The notes below the pieces were generated by a model. The model was not told where the DNA came from. It made no database searches and saw only the letters and a list, made by a program, of their open reading frames with translations. The translations under genes were made by a program, and so were the position numbers. A stretch of 64,000 nt of DNA. Origin: an uncultured Aquimarina sp. (lineage in GTDB: Bacteria > Bacteroidota > Bacteroidia > Flavobacteriales > Flavobacteriaceae). The stretch spans positions 186,001 to 250,000 of the forward strand of contig CANMLL010000003.1 of the NCBI GenBank assembly GCA_947498775.1, in the 5' to 3' direction. Below, one piece after another: positions 35,637 through 42,822 of the stretch. Every line of letters starts with the position of its first letter. The first letter of the stretch is position 1.

Positions 35637-36338
35637 ATGAATAGGACACAAGAACTGCAGAAATTTTATGGGGCTGATGATCAGAGAGAATTCAGTAAGA
35701 AGTTATTATCAATTGTTCCACACTTACATCCTTATGTAAAACACCGCTTATATATTGCCGAAAGCGTTGGTATTTTACCACAGAACATGTATTGTTCTAA
35801 CGGTATCATCGATGACGCTATACTAAAATTATACTATGATGATCTTGATATAGAAATCGACACTTTAACACTAGAGCTTAAACTTTTTAAGATTGCCGAT
35901 GAACTTATTGATGAATTGTATATTAAAGAAGGGTGGCACCAAAGCACTATTAGTACAAATCATTTTCTGAAAATCGAACTTGAAAAACTAGAAGAAAATT
36001 TCACTTATAAAGGAGATAATGAACTAATCATGAAAGAAGATTTGGACGATATCTGTTATCATCAGAATTCTGAAAATAAACAGAATTTTATTTATGATGA
36101 TATGGATTCTGATATCATTAAAATTATTGATAATGAACCATCATCTGCTAACAGAAAACAAAAACTACTCGGTAAGTTTTACAGTTGGTTGCCTATGGAG
36201 ACATCAAAAATCATAGATCTCTTTGTTTTTGGGAAATTAAATTTTGAAGAAATTGCCAGAATAAAAGAGATAACATCCAACGAAGTAAAAGAAATTATTA
36301 TTGATGTTAGGAAAAGTTTTAGGCGAAATTTGATTTAA
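35637..36338 (+). CDS. Sigma-70 region-4-like protein of unknown role
   Basis: This 233-residue protein has a C-terminus (about 180-233) that resembles a sigma-70 region 4 helix-turn-helix (LPMETSKIIDLFVFGKLNFEEIARIKEITSNEVKE). The N-terminus (about 1-95) resembles proteins with the HPYVKHRL and NGIIDDAILKLYYDD segments. This part lacks a clear sigma region 2 with aromatic -10-melting residues. The middle is acidic and low in conservation. It may be an atypical sigma factor or a DNA-binding protein derived from one. It is divergent from tilS, and its stop codon touches a GC-rich inverted repeat. Confidence 0.6.
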   Translation: MNRTQELQKFYGADDQREFSKKLLSIVPHLHPYVKHRLYIAESVGILPQNMYCSNGIIDDAILKLYYDDLDIEIDTLTLELKLFKIADELIDELYIKEGWHQSTISTNHFLKIELEKLEENFTYKGDNELIMKEDLDDICYHQNSENKQNFIYDDMDSDIIKIIDNEPSSANRKQKLLGKFYSWLPMETSKIIDLFVFGKLNFEEIARIKEITSNEVKEIIIDVRKSFRRNLI

Positions 36339-36421
36339 AGCCCCCCTAACCCCCAAAGGGGGAATATTCCATACTTTTTCTTTTATTATGCTAACTCCCC
36401 CTTTGGGGGTTAGGGGGGCTT
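36338..36421. repeat. Perfect 25-bp GC-rich inverted repeat between convergent genes
   Basis: The left arm (36338-36362) and right arm (36397-36421) are exact reverse complements with a 34-base spacer. Each arm also contains the small palindrome CCCCCAAAGGGGG. The left arm starts at the last base of the 35637 gene's stop, and the right arm lies in the final codons of pabB. It probably serves as a bidirectional terminator. Sequences like CCCCTAACCCCCAAAGGGGG are dispersed in Bacteroidota genomes (general familiarity). Confidence 0.85.
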
Positions 36422-37749
36422 CCCTCCAATACCTCTCGCATTGCCTTTGCCTTGAGCAAACATTCTTCATACTCCTTATCGGGATCAGATTTTGCTGTTA
36501 TAGCTCCCCCAACCGTATAGGAAATGTAATTTTGCGTTTCATTATAAAGAATACTTCGTATCACCACATTAAAATCAAAATCTCCCTCTGAAGTAAAATA
36601 CCCGACAGCTCCACTATACAAACCTCGCTTTGACTCTTCAAGATTTTCTATAATCTGCATCGCCGATATTTTGGGAGCTCCCGTCATACTGCCCATCGGG
36701 AATGTAGTTTTAAGTACCTCAACTGGAGAAGTTTCTGAACCAATTTCTGAAACCACCGTCGATATCATTTGGTGCACCTGCTTAAAACTATAAACTTTGC
36801 AAAGTTCTTCAACCTTGACAGATCCTTTTATCGCCGTACGAGACAAATCATTACGCACCAGATCTACAATCATCACATTTTCTGAACGTTCTTTTGGATC
36901 TTTTTCCAAGTCTTTCACCATTTTATTATCCTCAGATTCAGAATCTGATCGCTTTGCGGTGCCTTTAATAGGTTGCGAAATGATTTTCTGTCCTTGTTTC
37001 CTAAGGTATCTTTCTGGGGAAGCCGACAACAAAAAAAGATCATTCATCTTAAAGAAATTAGCAAAAGGAGGTTTTGAAATATCATTAAGGTGATAGTACG
37101 TTTGCAATGGATCGATACAACTATCCTTTGCAAAGAATTCCTGACAAAAATTAGCCTCATAAATATCACCTCGATGAATATGAGATAGCATCTTATTCAC
37201 CTTATCTTTATAAACATCTTTGGTAATGCTTAGGCTTATTTTTACTTTCCCGCATGGCGAATCTTCATTATGCGACAGATCAGCATAATGCTGAAACGTA
37301 TAAATTAACTTGAAATCTTCTTCTATTTCATCATCCACCATCCTTAGGTAATGCATTTCGAGAAGATTGTCTTTTAGCAAAAATAGTTTCTTAGGTTGAA
37401 AAAAATACAAATCAGGAAAATTCAAAGAGTCCGAATTTTTAGACACCAGATTCTCAACATCGTTTTTAAGATCATAAGATAAATACCCAAAGATCCAATC
37501 TGCTGTTTGTTCCTGATATTCTTTTAATTTATCAAAAGCTCCATGATAATCTGTTCGTATCGAAGTAAAGGCATCTACGGCCAAAACCGCATCATAACTT
37601 GAATATTGTTGAGAATAGTCATTAGAATCTAACCAGACAACATCTTCAAACTGCTGCGCCCAATGCAGTAATCGAATTTTAAATTCTGATGGATCTTCTA
37701 CAGTATATTTTTCTACACTTCGCACCTCTTTATTAGATTTGATGTGCAA
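36391..37749 (-). CDS. pabB: Aminodeoxychorismate synthase component I (PabB-like)
   Basis: This 452-residue chorismate-binding protein should aminate chorismate toward p-aminobenzoate for folate. The C-terminal catalytic domain (about 185-440) has ANFCQEFF, FLLSASPERYL, PIKGTAKR, RNDLSRTA and FPMGSMTGAPKISAM, the usual PabB/TrpE motifs. The last nine or so codons (GSPPNPQRGS) are encoded by the right arm of the inverted repeat and are not part of the conserved domain. The start overlaps the FMN-reductase stop by 17 bases. TrpE is an alternative, but there is no trp context. Confidence 0.85.
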   Translation of the reverse strand: MHIKSNKEVRSVEKYTVEDPSEFKIRLLHWAQQFEDVVWLDSNDYSQQYSSYDAVLAVDAFTSIRTDYHGAFDKLKEYQEQTADWIFGYLSYDLKNDVENLVSKNSDSLNFPDLYFFQPKKLFLLKDNLLEMHYLRMVDDEIEEDFKLIYTFQHYADLSHNEDSPCGKVKISLSITKDVYKDKVNKMLSHIHRGDIYEANFCQEFFAKDSCIDPLQTYYHLNDISKPPFANFFKMNDLFLLSASPERYLRKQGQKIISQPIKGTAKRSDSESEDNKMVKDLEKDPKERSENVMIVDLVRNDLSRTAIKGSVKVEELCKVYSFKQVHQMISTVVSEIGSETSPVEVLKTTFPMGSMTGAPKISAMQIIENLEESKRGLYSGAVGYFTSEGDFDFNVVIRSILYNETQNYISYTVGGAITAKSDPDKEYEECLLKAKAMREVLEGSPPNPQRGS

Positions 37750-38266
37750 AAGTACTCAGAACTTGTTTTAATCCCAACAAAAGAGTTTCATTGGTTACCG
37801 AATTAGATTTTTTAGAAAAGTTTTCATAAAAAGAGGGAAAGCTAAAGCTTTCGATTATTTCAGCTCCAAAACGAGGGAGTACATTTTTCCCAAATTCTAA
37901 GGAGCTTAGACCTCCTCTTTTACCGGGAGAAGTGCTCATAAGAAGTACTTTCTTTCCTTCCATAAAATTACGGTCCAAGCGAGATAACCAGTCTATTATA
38001 TTCTTAAAAAAGGCACTCCAACCACCGTTGTGTTCATTTAATGAGATAATCAACGCATCAGCTTCTGATATTTCTTGCTTTAGCGCCATTGTCATTGCCG
38101 GAAAACCATTTTTTTCTTCATCCTCGCTATACATGGGCATCTGATAATTTGCTAATCTAAGCACATTAACTTTTCGATCTTTTATCTCTGTAGCAACATA
38201 TTTTACCAGTTCATGATTAATAGAGGTACTGCTGTTTGAACCAGCAAAGGCCAGAATTTTTTTCAT
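37733..38266 (-). CDS. NAD(P)H-dependent FMN reductase
   Basis: This 177-residue flavodoxin-like protein has the phosphate-binding loop FAGSNSSTSINHELVKYV at its N-terminus and the SLNEHNGGWSAFFKNIIDWLSR segment, as in NADPH-dependent FMN reductases. It should bind FMN and reduce quinones, azo compounds or iron-flavin pairs in the cytoplasm. The substrate is open. It is first in a two-gene unit with pabB (17-base overlap). The -7 box TACTTTTG at 38286-38293 is 19 bases from its ATG. Confidence 0.87.
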   Translation of the reverse strand: MKKILAFAGSNSSTSINHELVKYVATEIKDRKVNVLRLANYQMPMYSEDEEKNGFPAMTMALKQEISEADALIISLNEHNGGWSAFFKNIIDWLSRLDRNFMEGKKVLLMSTSPGKRGGLSSLEFGKNVLPRFGAEIIESFSFPSFYENFSKKSNSVTNETLLLGLKQVLSTFAHQI

Positions 38267-38285
38267 TACTGAACGTTTAAAGTTT

Positions 38286-38293
38286 CAAAAGTA
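38286..38293 (-). promoter_or_regulatory. -7 box TACTTTTG for the FMN reductase-pabB unit
   Basis: A perfect TAnnTTTG match on the minus strand, 19 bases from the ATG, the same spacing as at tetR (32097) and smpB. Confidence 0.55.
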
Positions 38294-38323
38294 ATTAAAT
38301 TAGGATAAACCTTTACATAAAAA

Positions 38324-38355
38324 ACACGTATTGCATTATCTAAAGCAATACGTGT
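38324..38355 (-). terminator. Intrinsic terminator downstream of the 38445 lipoprotein gene
   Basis: An 11-bp perfect stem, ACACGTATTGC (38324-38334) with GCAATACGTGT (38345-38355), has a 10-base loop and is followed by a U6 tract on the minus strand. It lies 89 bases after the lipoprotein stop. Confidence 0.75.
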
Positions 38356-38444
38356 ACGTGTTTCTGCGTCCAAGTATTAGGTGTAATAAAAAAAATAAGC
38401 AGTATCATAAGCTCTAAATACCAATTTCAGACGCAATTCGTGTC

Positions 38445-39200
38445 TTAGTGCCCAATTTCATCACACCGAGCAAATAATTCCGTTTCACTTCCTGTTATAT
38501 TAATAAAACATTCAAACCATAAGCAACAAACCAATTCATCCCAGTCTTTAAAAAGCTGAACGTCATATTCTTGCATTGCTTCAGAGAAACATCTTCTAAA
38601 TTCTTCAATATCGTCTGTTATCTCATATGCTTCTAAGCATATTATTTCTCTTTCTGCGAGTAATTTTCTTCTAATTCCTGTTTGAAATTCGTATGGTTCT
38701 ATACATTCATTACAAGCGGATAAAGGGCCAGGAGGTTTGCCGCTAGCCAACTTATTACTTTCTATAGAATCGTATAAAAGTTCTAAGTAAATATCATTAA
38801 TAATTTTGTTGACCTCTTCTGTATCTTGATTTTTAAGATCAAATCGTAACGAAAGTTGTTCCCAATTCTCTACGCTATTGTTGTAGTGACTTTCCTTTTG
38901 TTCATGGGTATCAAACCCGAGAGCATTAGCTAATTTTTCCTTTTGATTATTAGTGAGTTCGGTTTGATCAAAAAGATTTAATGCTATTTCTGAATCCTTA
39001 ATCCTATTCAATGAAGCAACTATTGGCTCGATATATTCGCGAAGTTTTGGATCTTCTGCAAAATTTGAAAAATCTTCAACTTCAATTTCAATTTCAGTTC
39101 CTTCATCGGGTGCCTGATCTTCAGAAGAGTCACTGTTACAACTCATGAAGGTTATGGACGATAAAAGTAGTATTACCAATAAATTTAAGTAAGCTTTCAT
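38445..39200 (-). CDS. Unknown lipoprotein, 251 residues
   Basis: I do not recognise this family. A lipoprotein signal ends FMSC (Cys21), followed by an acidic serine-rich linker (NSDSSEDQAPDEGTEIEIEVED). The rest is helical and rich in charged residues, with a cysteine-rich end (CNECIEP, ICLEAY, CFSEA, CCLWFECF, FARCDE), giving about eight cysteines after the lipobox. This suggests disulfides or metal binding outside the inner membrane. It is a single gene with its own terminator (38324-38355). No neighbour suggests a job. Confidence 0.6.
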   Translation of the reverse strand: MKAYLNLLVILLLSSITFMSCNSDSSEDQAPDEGTEIEIEVEDFSNFAEDPKLREYIEPIVASLNRIKDSEIALNLFDQTELTNNQKEKLANALGFDTHEQKESHYNNSVENWEQLSLRFDLKNQDTEEVNKIINDIYLELLYDSIESNKLASGKPPGPLSACNECIEPYEFQTGIRRKLLAEREIICLEAYEITDDIEEFRRCFSEAMQEYDVQLFKDWDELVCCLWFECFINITGSETELFARCDEIGH

Positions 39201-39358
39201 TATATAAAATTTAAATGTTATGTGTTTGAAATAAAATTAGATCTATTTACCAAAACAAAAGTTCCAATTTATAAGTTGGCACCACCATTTCTTGATGAAG
39301 TATAAGAATAGAAGTCCCGAGCACTCTAGAAAGAATGATTTAATCTTAAAAATAAGGC

Positions 39359-39366
39359 TACCTTTG
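39359..39366 (+). promoter_or_regulatory. -7 box TACCTTTG for the helicase operon
   Basis: A perfect TAnnTTTG match inside the 5' part of a longer open frame, 21 bases before a TTG codon at 39388. It implies that translation starts at the TTG and not at the upstream ATG (39295). Confidence 0.6.
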
Positions 39367-39387
39367 TACCATCAAAAAAATAATCCA

Positions 39388-40743
39388 TTGATTTTTCAAG
39401 ATTTAAACCTAAGCACACAACTTCTTAATGCCCTGGATGATTTAGGGTTCGATACTCCTACACCAATCCAGGAGCAAGCATTTTCTCCAGTAATGTCTGG
39501 TAAAGATGTGGTGGGTATTGCACAAACAGGAACAGGTAAAACCTATGCCTATATGCTACCCATATTGCGCATGTTGAAACATTCGGTACAACAAAATCCA
39601 CGAGTATTAGTGCTGGTCCCAACAAGAGAGTTGGTTGTACAGGTTGTTGATGAAATAGAAAAACTATCAACCTACATCAATGTTCGTATCACTGGAGTCT
39701 ATGGGGGAACCAATATCAATACTCAAAAACAAATAGTTGCCCAAGGCCTTGATATTGTTGTCGCCACTCCCGGACGCCTTTATGATTTGGCAGTAAGCAG
39801 AGCTTTGCAATTAAAATCAATCCAAAAACTGGTCATTGACGAAGTAGATGTAATGATGGATCTTGGATTTAGACCTCAATTGATGAATATTTTTGATATC
39901 CTTCCGCGACAGCGACAAAACATTATGTTCTCGGCTACAATGACCGAAGAAGTTGAGCATATAATTGGTGAAATCTTTGTAAACCCTCAAAAAATATCCA
40001 TTGCCAAAAGTGGAACTCCGTTAGACAATATCAAGCAGTATGGATACAAAGTTCCTAACTTTTATACCAAAGTAAATCTTTTGGAGTACCTTCTTGATAA
40101 TGAAGAAGAATTTCAGAAAATATTACTATTCGTTGGCAATAAACGAATGGCCGATCGCTTGTTTGAACGTTTTGAAAGAACATTTCCTGATCAATGTGCC
40201 GTGATACATTCCAACAAGACCCAAAACTATCGTTTACGAAGTATCGAGCAGTTCGAAACGGGGGAGCATCGAATTCTGATTGCAACCGATGTGATGGCCA
40301 GAGGGTTGGATATAGACGATATCACTCATGTTATTAATGTTGATACACCAGAATATCCCGAAAATTATATGCACAGGATCGGTAGAACGGGGCGTGCACA
40401 AAAAGAAGGGATTTCTTTGGTACTGGTAACAGAAAAAGAGCTGGAATCACTTCAACAAATTGAAGATTTAATGGAAATGAAGGTTGAACAGGTCGAATTT
40501 CCTGAAGAAGTGGAAATTTCAGAAGAATTAACACCCGAAGAACAACCCAAAGTAAAAGAGATTTATAATCCTAATAAACGAGAAGAAGAAGTAGGCCCTG
40601 CTTTTCATGAGAAATCTGAAAAAAACAGTAAGGTAAACCTTGGTGGAAAATATAAACGAGAGATTAAAAAGAAATACAAAAAACCTAAGACAAAAGGAGA
40701 TAAAACTTTTAACCTAAAACATAAAAAAAGAAAGAAGAAATAA
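39388..40743 (+). CDS. DEAD-box RNA helicase
   Basis: This 451-residue ATP-dependent RNA helicase has a Q-motif (FQDLNLST through PTPIQEQA), motif I AQTGTGKT (45-52), motif II as DEVD instead of DEAD, SAT in FSATMTEE, and HRIGRTGR (motif VI). A basic, low-complexity C-terminal tail is typical of the RhlE/CsdA type. I chose the TTG at 39388, because homologues usually start just before FQDLNL and a -7 box lies 21 bases before it. The open frame itself reaches back to 39292. It is first in a run with the NYN protein, which starts 2 bases after its stop. Confidence 0.88.
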   Translation: MIFQDLNLSTQLLNALDDLGFDTPTPIQEQAFSPVMSGKDVVGIAQTGTGKTYAYMLPILRMLKHSVQQNPRVLVLVPTRELVVQVVDEIEKLSTYINVRITGVYGGTNINTQKQIVAQGLDIVVATPGRLYDLAVSRALQLKSIQKLVIDEVDVMMDLGFRPQLMNIFDILPRQRQNIMFSATMTEEVEHIIGEIFVNPQKISIAKSGTPLDNIKQYGYKVPNFYTKVNLLEYLLDNEEEFQKILLFVGNKRMADRLFERFERTFPDQCAVIHSNKTQNYRLRSIEQFETGEHRILIATDVMARGLDIDDITHVINVDTPEYPENYMHRIGRTGRAQKEGISLVLVTEKELESLQQIEDLMEMKVEQVEFPEEVEISEELTPEEQPKVKEIYNPNKREEEVGPAFHEKSEKNSKVNLGGKYKREIKKKYKKPKTKGDKTFNLKHKKRKKK

Positions 40744-40745
40744 TT

Positions 40746-41501
40746 ATGGATTTAAATCTTGCAGTACTCATTGATGGTGATAATATCCCTTCTTCTTATG
40801 TAAAAGAAATGATGGAGGAAATTGCCAAATACGGTAACCCCACCATCAAAAGAATCTATGGTGATTGGACCAATCCCAAACTTGCAAAGTGGAAAAAAAT
40901 TCTCTTAGAAAATGCAATAACACCCATTCAGCAGTATGGATATACCAGAGGGAAAAACGCAACAGACTCTGCCATGATTATTGATGCCATGGATATTCTG
41001 TATTCAGAAAAAGTGGATGGTTTTTGTCTTGTTTCGAGTGATAGTGATTTTACTCGTTTGGCGACAAGACTTCGCGAAGCGGGTATGAAAGTATTTGGGA
41101 TCGGTGAAAAGAAAACACCAGATCCCTTTATTGTTGCTTGTGATAAGTTCATTTATCTAGAAATTCTAAAATATGAAGCAGAAGAAGATGAATCTGAAAC
41201 GGCTGATGACAAACCTAAGACTAAAATCAGTGTAGATAAAATCACTCAAAAACAAATAAAATTAATTGCCTCTACCATATCCGATCTGGCAGATGACGAT
41301 GGCTGGGCTTTTTTGGGTGATGTTGGCAGTTTATTACAAAAAAAACAACCAAATTTTGACTCAAGAAACTACGGTTTTCAAAAATTGACGCCATTGATCA
41401 AATCGATTAAAAGTTTTGAAATAGAACAACGTGAAGCCTCAAAAGGACGGTCTAAGCTAATTTATGTTCGAAACAAAAGACAAAACAGAAACAAACGCTA
41501 A
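40746..41501 (+). CDS. NYN-domain protein with OST-HTH (LOTUS) domain
   Basis: This 251-residue protein combines an N-terminal NYN/PIN-like nuclease fold with a C-terminal LOTUS/OST-HTH domain (about 175-250, SDLADDDGWAFLGDVGSLLQKKQPNFDSRNYGFQKL). Candidate metal-binding acids are Asp10 and Asp12 (LIDGDNI), Asp74 (NATDSAM), and Asp99 and Asp101 (SSDSDF). The LabA/DUF88 family is thought to act on RNA, and OST-HTH domains bind RNA in other organisms. It starts 2 bases after the DEAD helicase, so a joint role in RNA turnover is likely but inferred. Confidence 0.85.
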   Translation: MDLNLAVLIDGDNIPSSYVKEMMEEIAKYGNPTIKRIYGDWTNPKLAKWKKILLENAITPIQQYGYTRGKNATDSAMIIDAMDILYSEKVDGFCLVSSDSDFTRLATRLREAGMKVFGIGEKKTPDPFIVACDKFIYLEILKYEAEEDESETADDKPKTKISVDKITQKQIKLIASTISDLADDDGWAFLGDVGSLLQKKQPNFDSRNYGFQKLTPLIKSIKSFEIEQREASKGRSKLIYVRNKRQNRNKR

Positions 41502-41523
41502 ATAATAGTAACAACCTCTAAGT

Positions 41524-42078
41524 ATGGCTTCCATCTTTGCTCATGGTTTTACGGCATTTGCTTTAGGAAAAACCTTTTCCAAAGAGATCACTACCCTAAA
41601 ATTTTGGATCTTGGGGATCATTTGTTCGATGCTACCAGATGCAGATGTGATAGGTTTCAAATTCGCCATAGCCTATGAAGATTTTTGGGGACATCGAGGA
41701 TTTTCACATTCTTTGGTTTTTGCACTGCTACTTGGGATTTTGATAACTTTTATATTCTACAACAAACAGTTCTTTTATAAAACTGGGCTCTCCTTAATTC
41801 TATACTTTACAATTTGTACAGCTTTACATGGGGTTCTCGATGCTATGACCACAGGTGGCTTAGGAATTGCTTTTTTCGCTCCTTTTGATAATACCCGGTA
41901 TTTTCTTCCATGGAGGCCTATTGTAGTTTCTCCAATCGCAGCGAGTAGGTTTTTTAGCATGTGGGGCATTAAAGTATTGTTAAGTGAATTAATCTGGATC
42001 GGAATTCCGGCAAGTATTTATATTTTAGCAGTTCAATATGTCAAAAAACGCAAGATCCAACCTCAAAACAACGGCTAA
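41524..42078 (+). CDS. DUF457/YdjM-type inner-membrane protein (putative metal-dependent hydrolase)
   Basis: This 184-residue membrane protein has the YdjM/DUF457 signature: ASIFAHGFTAFALGK at the N-terminus, then LPDADVIGF and HRGFSHSLVFALLLG. Conserved His and Asp residues probably bind a metal at the membrane face. Four or more helices are visible. Members are described as phospholipase- or hydrolase-like without a firm substrate. Its 3' end overlaps the metallo-beta-lactamase start by 41 bases in another frame. It lies in the helicase-NYN run. Confidence 0.8.
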   Translation: MASIFAHGFTAFALGKTFSKEITTLKFWILGIICSMLPDADVIGFKFAIAYEDFWGHRGFSHSLVFALLLGILITFIFYNKQFFYKTGLSLILYFTICTALHGVLDAMTTGGLGIAFFAPFDNTRYFLPWRPIVVSPIAASRFFSMWGIKVLLSELIWIGIPASIYILAVQYVKKRKIQPQNNG

Positions 42079-42820
42079 AAACTACTTGTTACTGCTTCCT
42101 ATTTTTGCAGTCCTGTTTTTTACATCCTGTAATAAGGTTAAGGAATCAGAGGTATTTATTATTTCTGAAGAGCTTCAGATTACCAAAATTAATGAGCATA
42201 GTTATATCCATATTTCATACCTAAACCTTAAAAACGGAGCTACATTTCCATGTAACGGATTTATTTATGTAAATAACAATGAAGTATACGTTTTTGACAC
42301 CCCTGCTAATGACCAAGCTACAACCGAGTTAATTGACTGGCTTCAAAATGACCAAAAAGCTACTATAAAAGGTGTAGTTTTTAATCATTTTCATAAGGAT
42401 TGTCTCGAAGGGATGGACATTTTCCAAAAAAATAATATTCCCTGTATTGCTAGCAAAAAGACTGCAAGCTATATGCAACTAGAAAGCTATAATTCTCCGG
42501 ATCAGGCATTTGAAAATGAATTGACATTAAAACTGGGTGATAAAGAAATTATAAACAAATACTATGGCGAAGCGCATACCAGAGATAACATCATATCCTA
42601 TTTCCCTGAAGAAAACCTTATTTATGGAGGATGTATGATCAAAAGTTTGAATGCAAAAAAAGGAAACCTGGCAGATGCCAATGTAGCTGAATGGTCAAAA
42701 ACAGTTTCTAAAATCAAAAAAACGTATCCAAAAATAAAAATTGTAATCCCGGGACATGGAGAATTTGGAGGGAGCGACCTATTGGATTATACTATTTCAT
42801 TATTCAAAATCGAAGAATAA
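42038..42820 (+). CDS. Subclass B1 metallo-beta-lactamase, lipoprotein
   Basis: This 260-residue protein has a long n-region and a lipoprotein signal ending FFTSC (Cys31). All six B1 zinc ligands are visible: His117, His119 and Asp121 in HFHKD (B1 numbering 116, 118, 120), His180 in GEAHTRDN (196), Cys199 in GGCMIKS (221) and His240 in PGHGE (263). Lys202 and Asn210 also match B1 substrate-contact positions. The family hydrolyses penicillins, cephalosporins and carbapenems in the periplasm. Lipidation would tether it to a membrane, as in NDM enzymes. Its start overlaps the preceding gene by 41 bases and the ABC exporter follows 2 bases later. Confidence 0.88.
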   Translation: MSKNARSNLKTTAKNYLLLLPIFAVLFFTSCNKVKESEVFIISEELQITKINEHSYIHISYLNLKNGATFPCNGFIYVNNNEVYVFDTPANDQATTELIDWLQNDQKATIKGVVFNHFHKDCLEGMDIFQKNNIPCIASKKTASYMQLESYNSPDQAFENELTLKLGDKEIINKYYGEAHTRDNIISYFPEENLIYGGCMIKSLNAKKGNLADANVAEWSKTVSKIKKTYPKIKIVIPGHGEFGGSDLLDYTISLFKIEE

Positions 42821-42822
42821 AA

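Noticed and set aside
42038..42820. Glyoxalase II or other MBL-fold hydrolase in place of a lactamase
   Set aside because: The Cys199 and His240 ligands and the GGCMIKS segment are of subclass B1 type; glyoxalase II has Asp and His at those positions.
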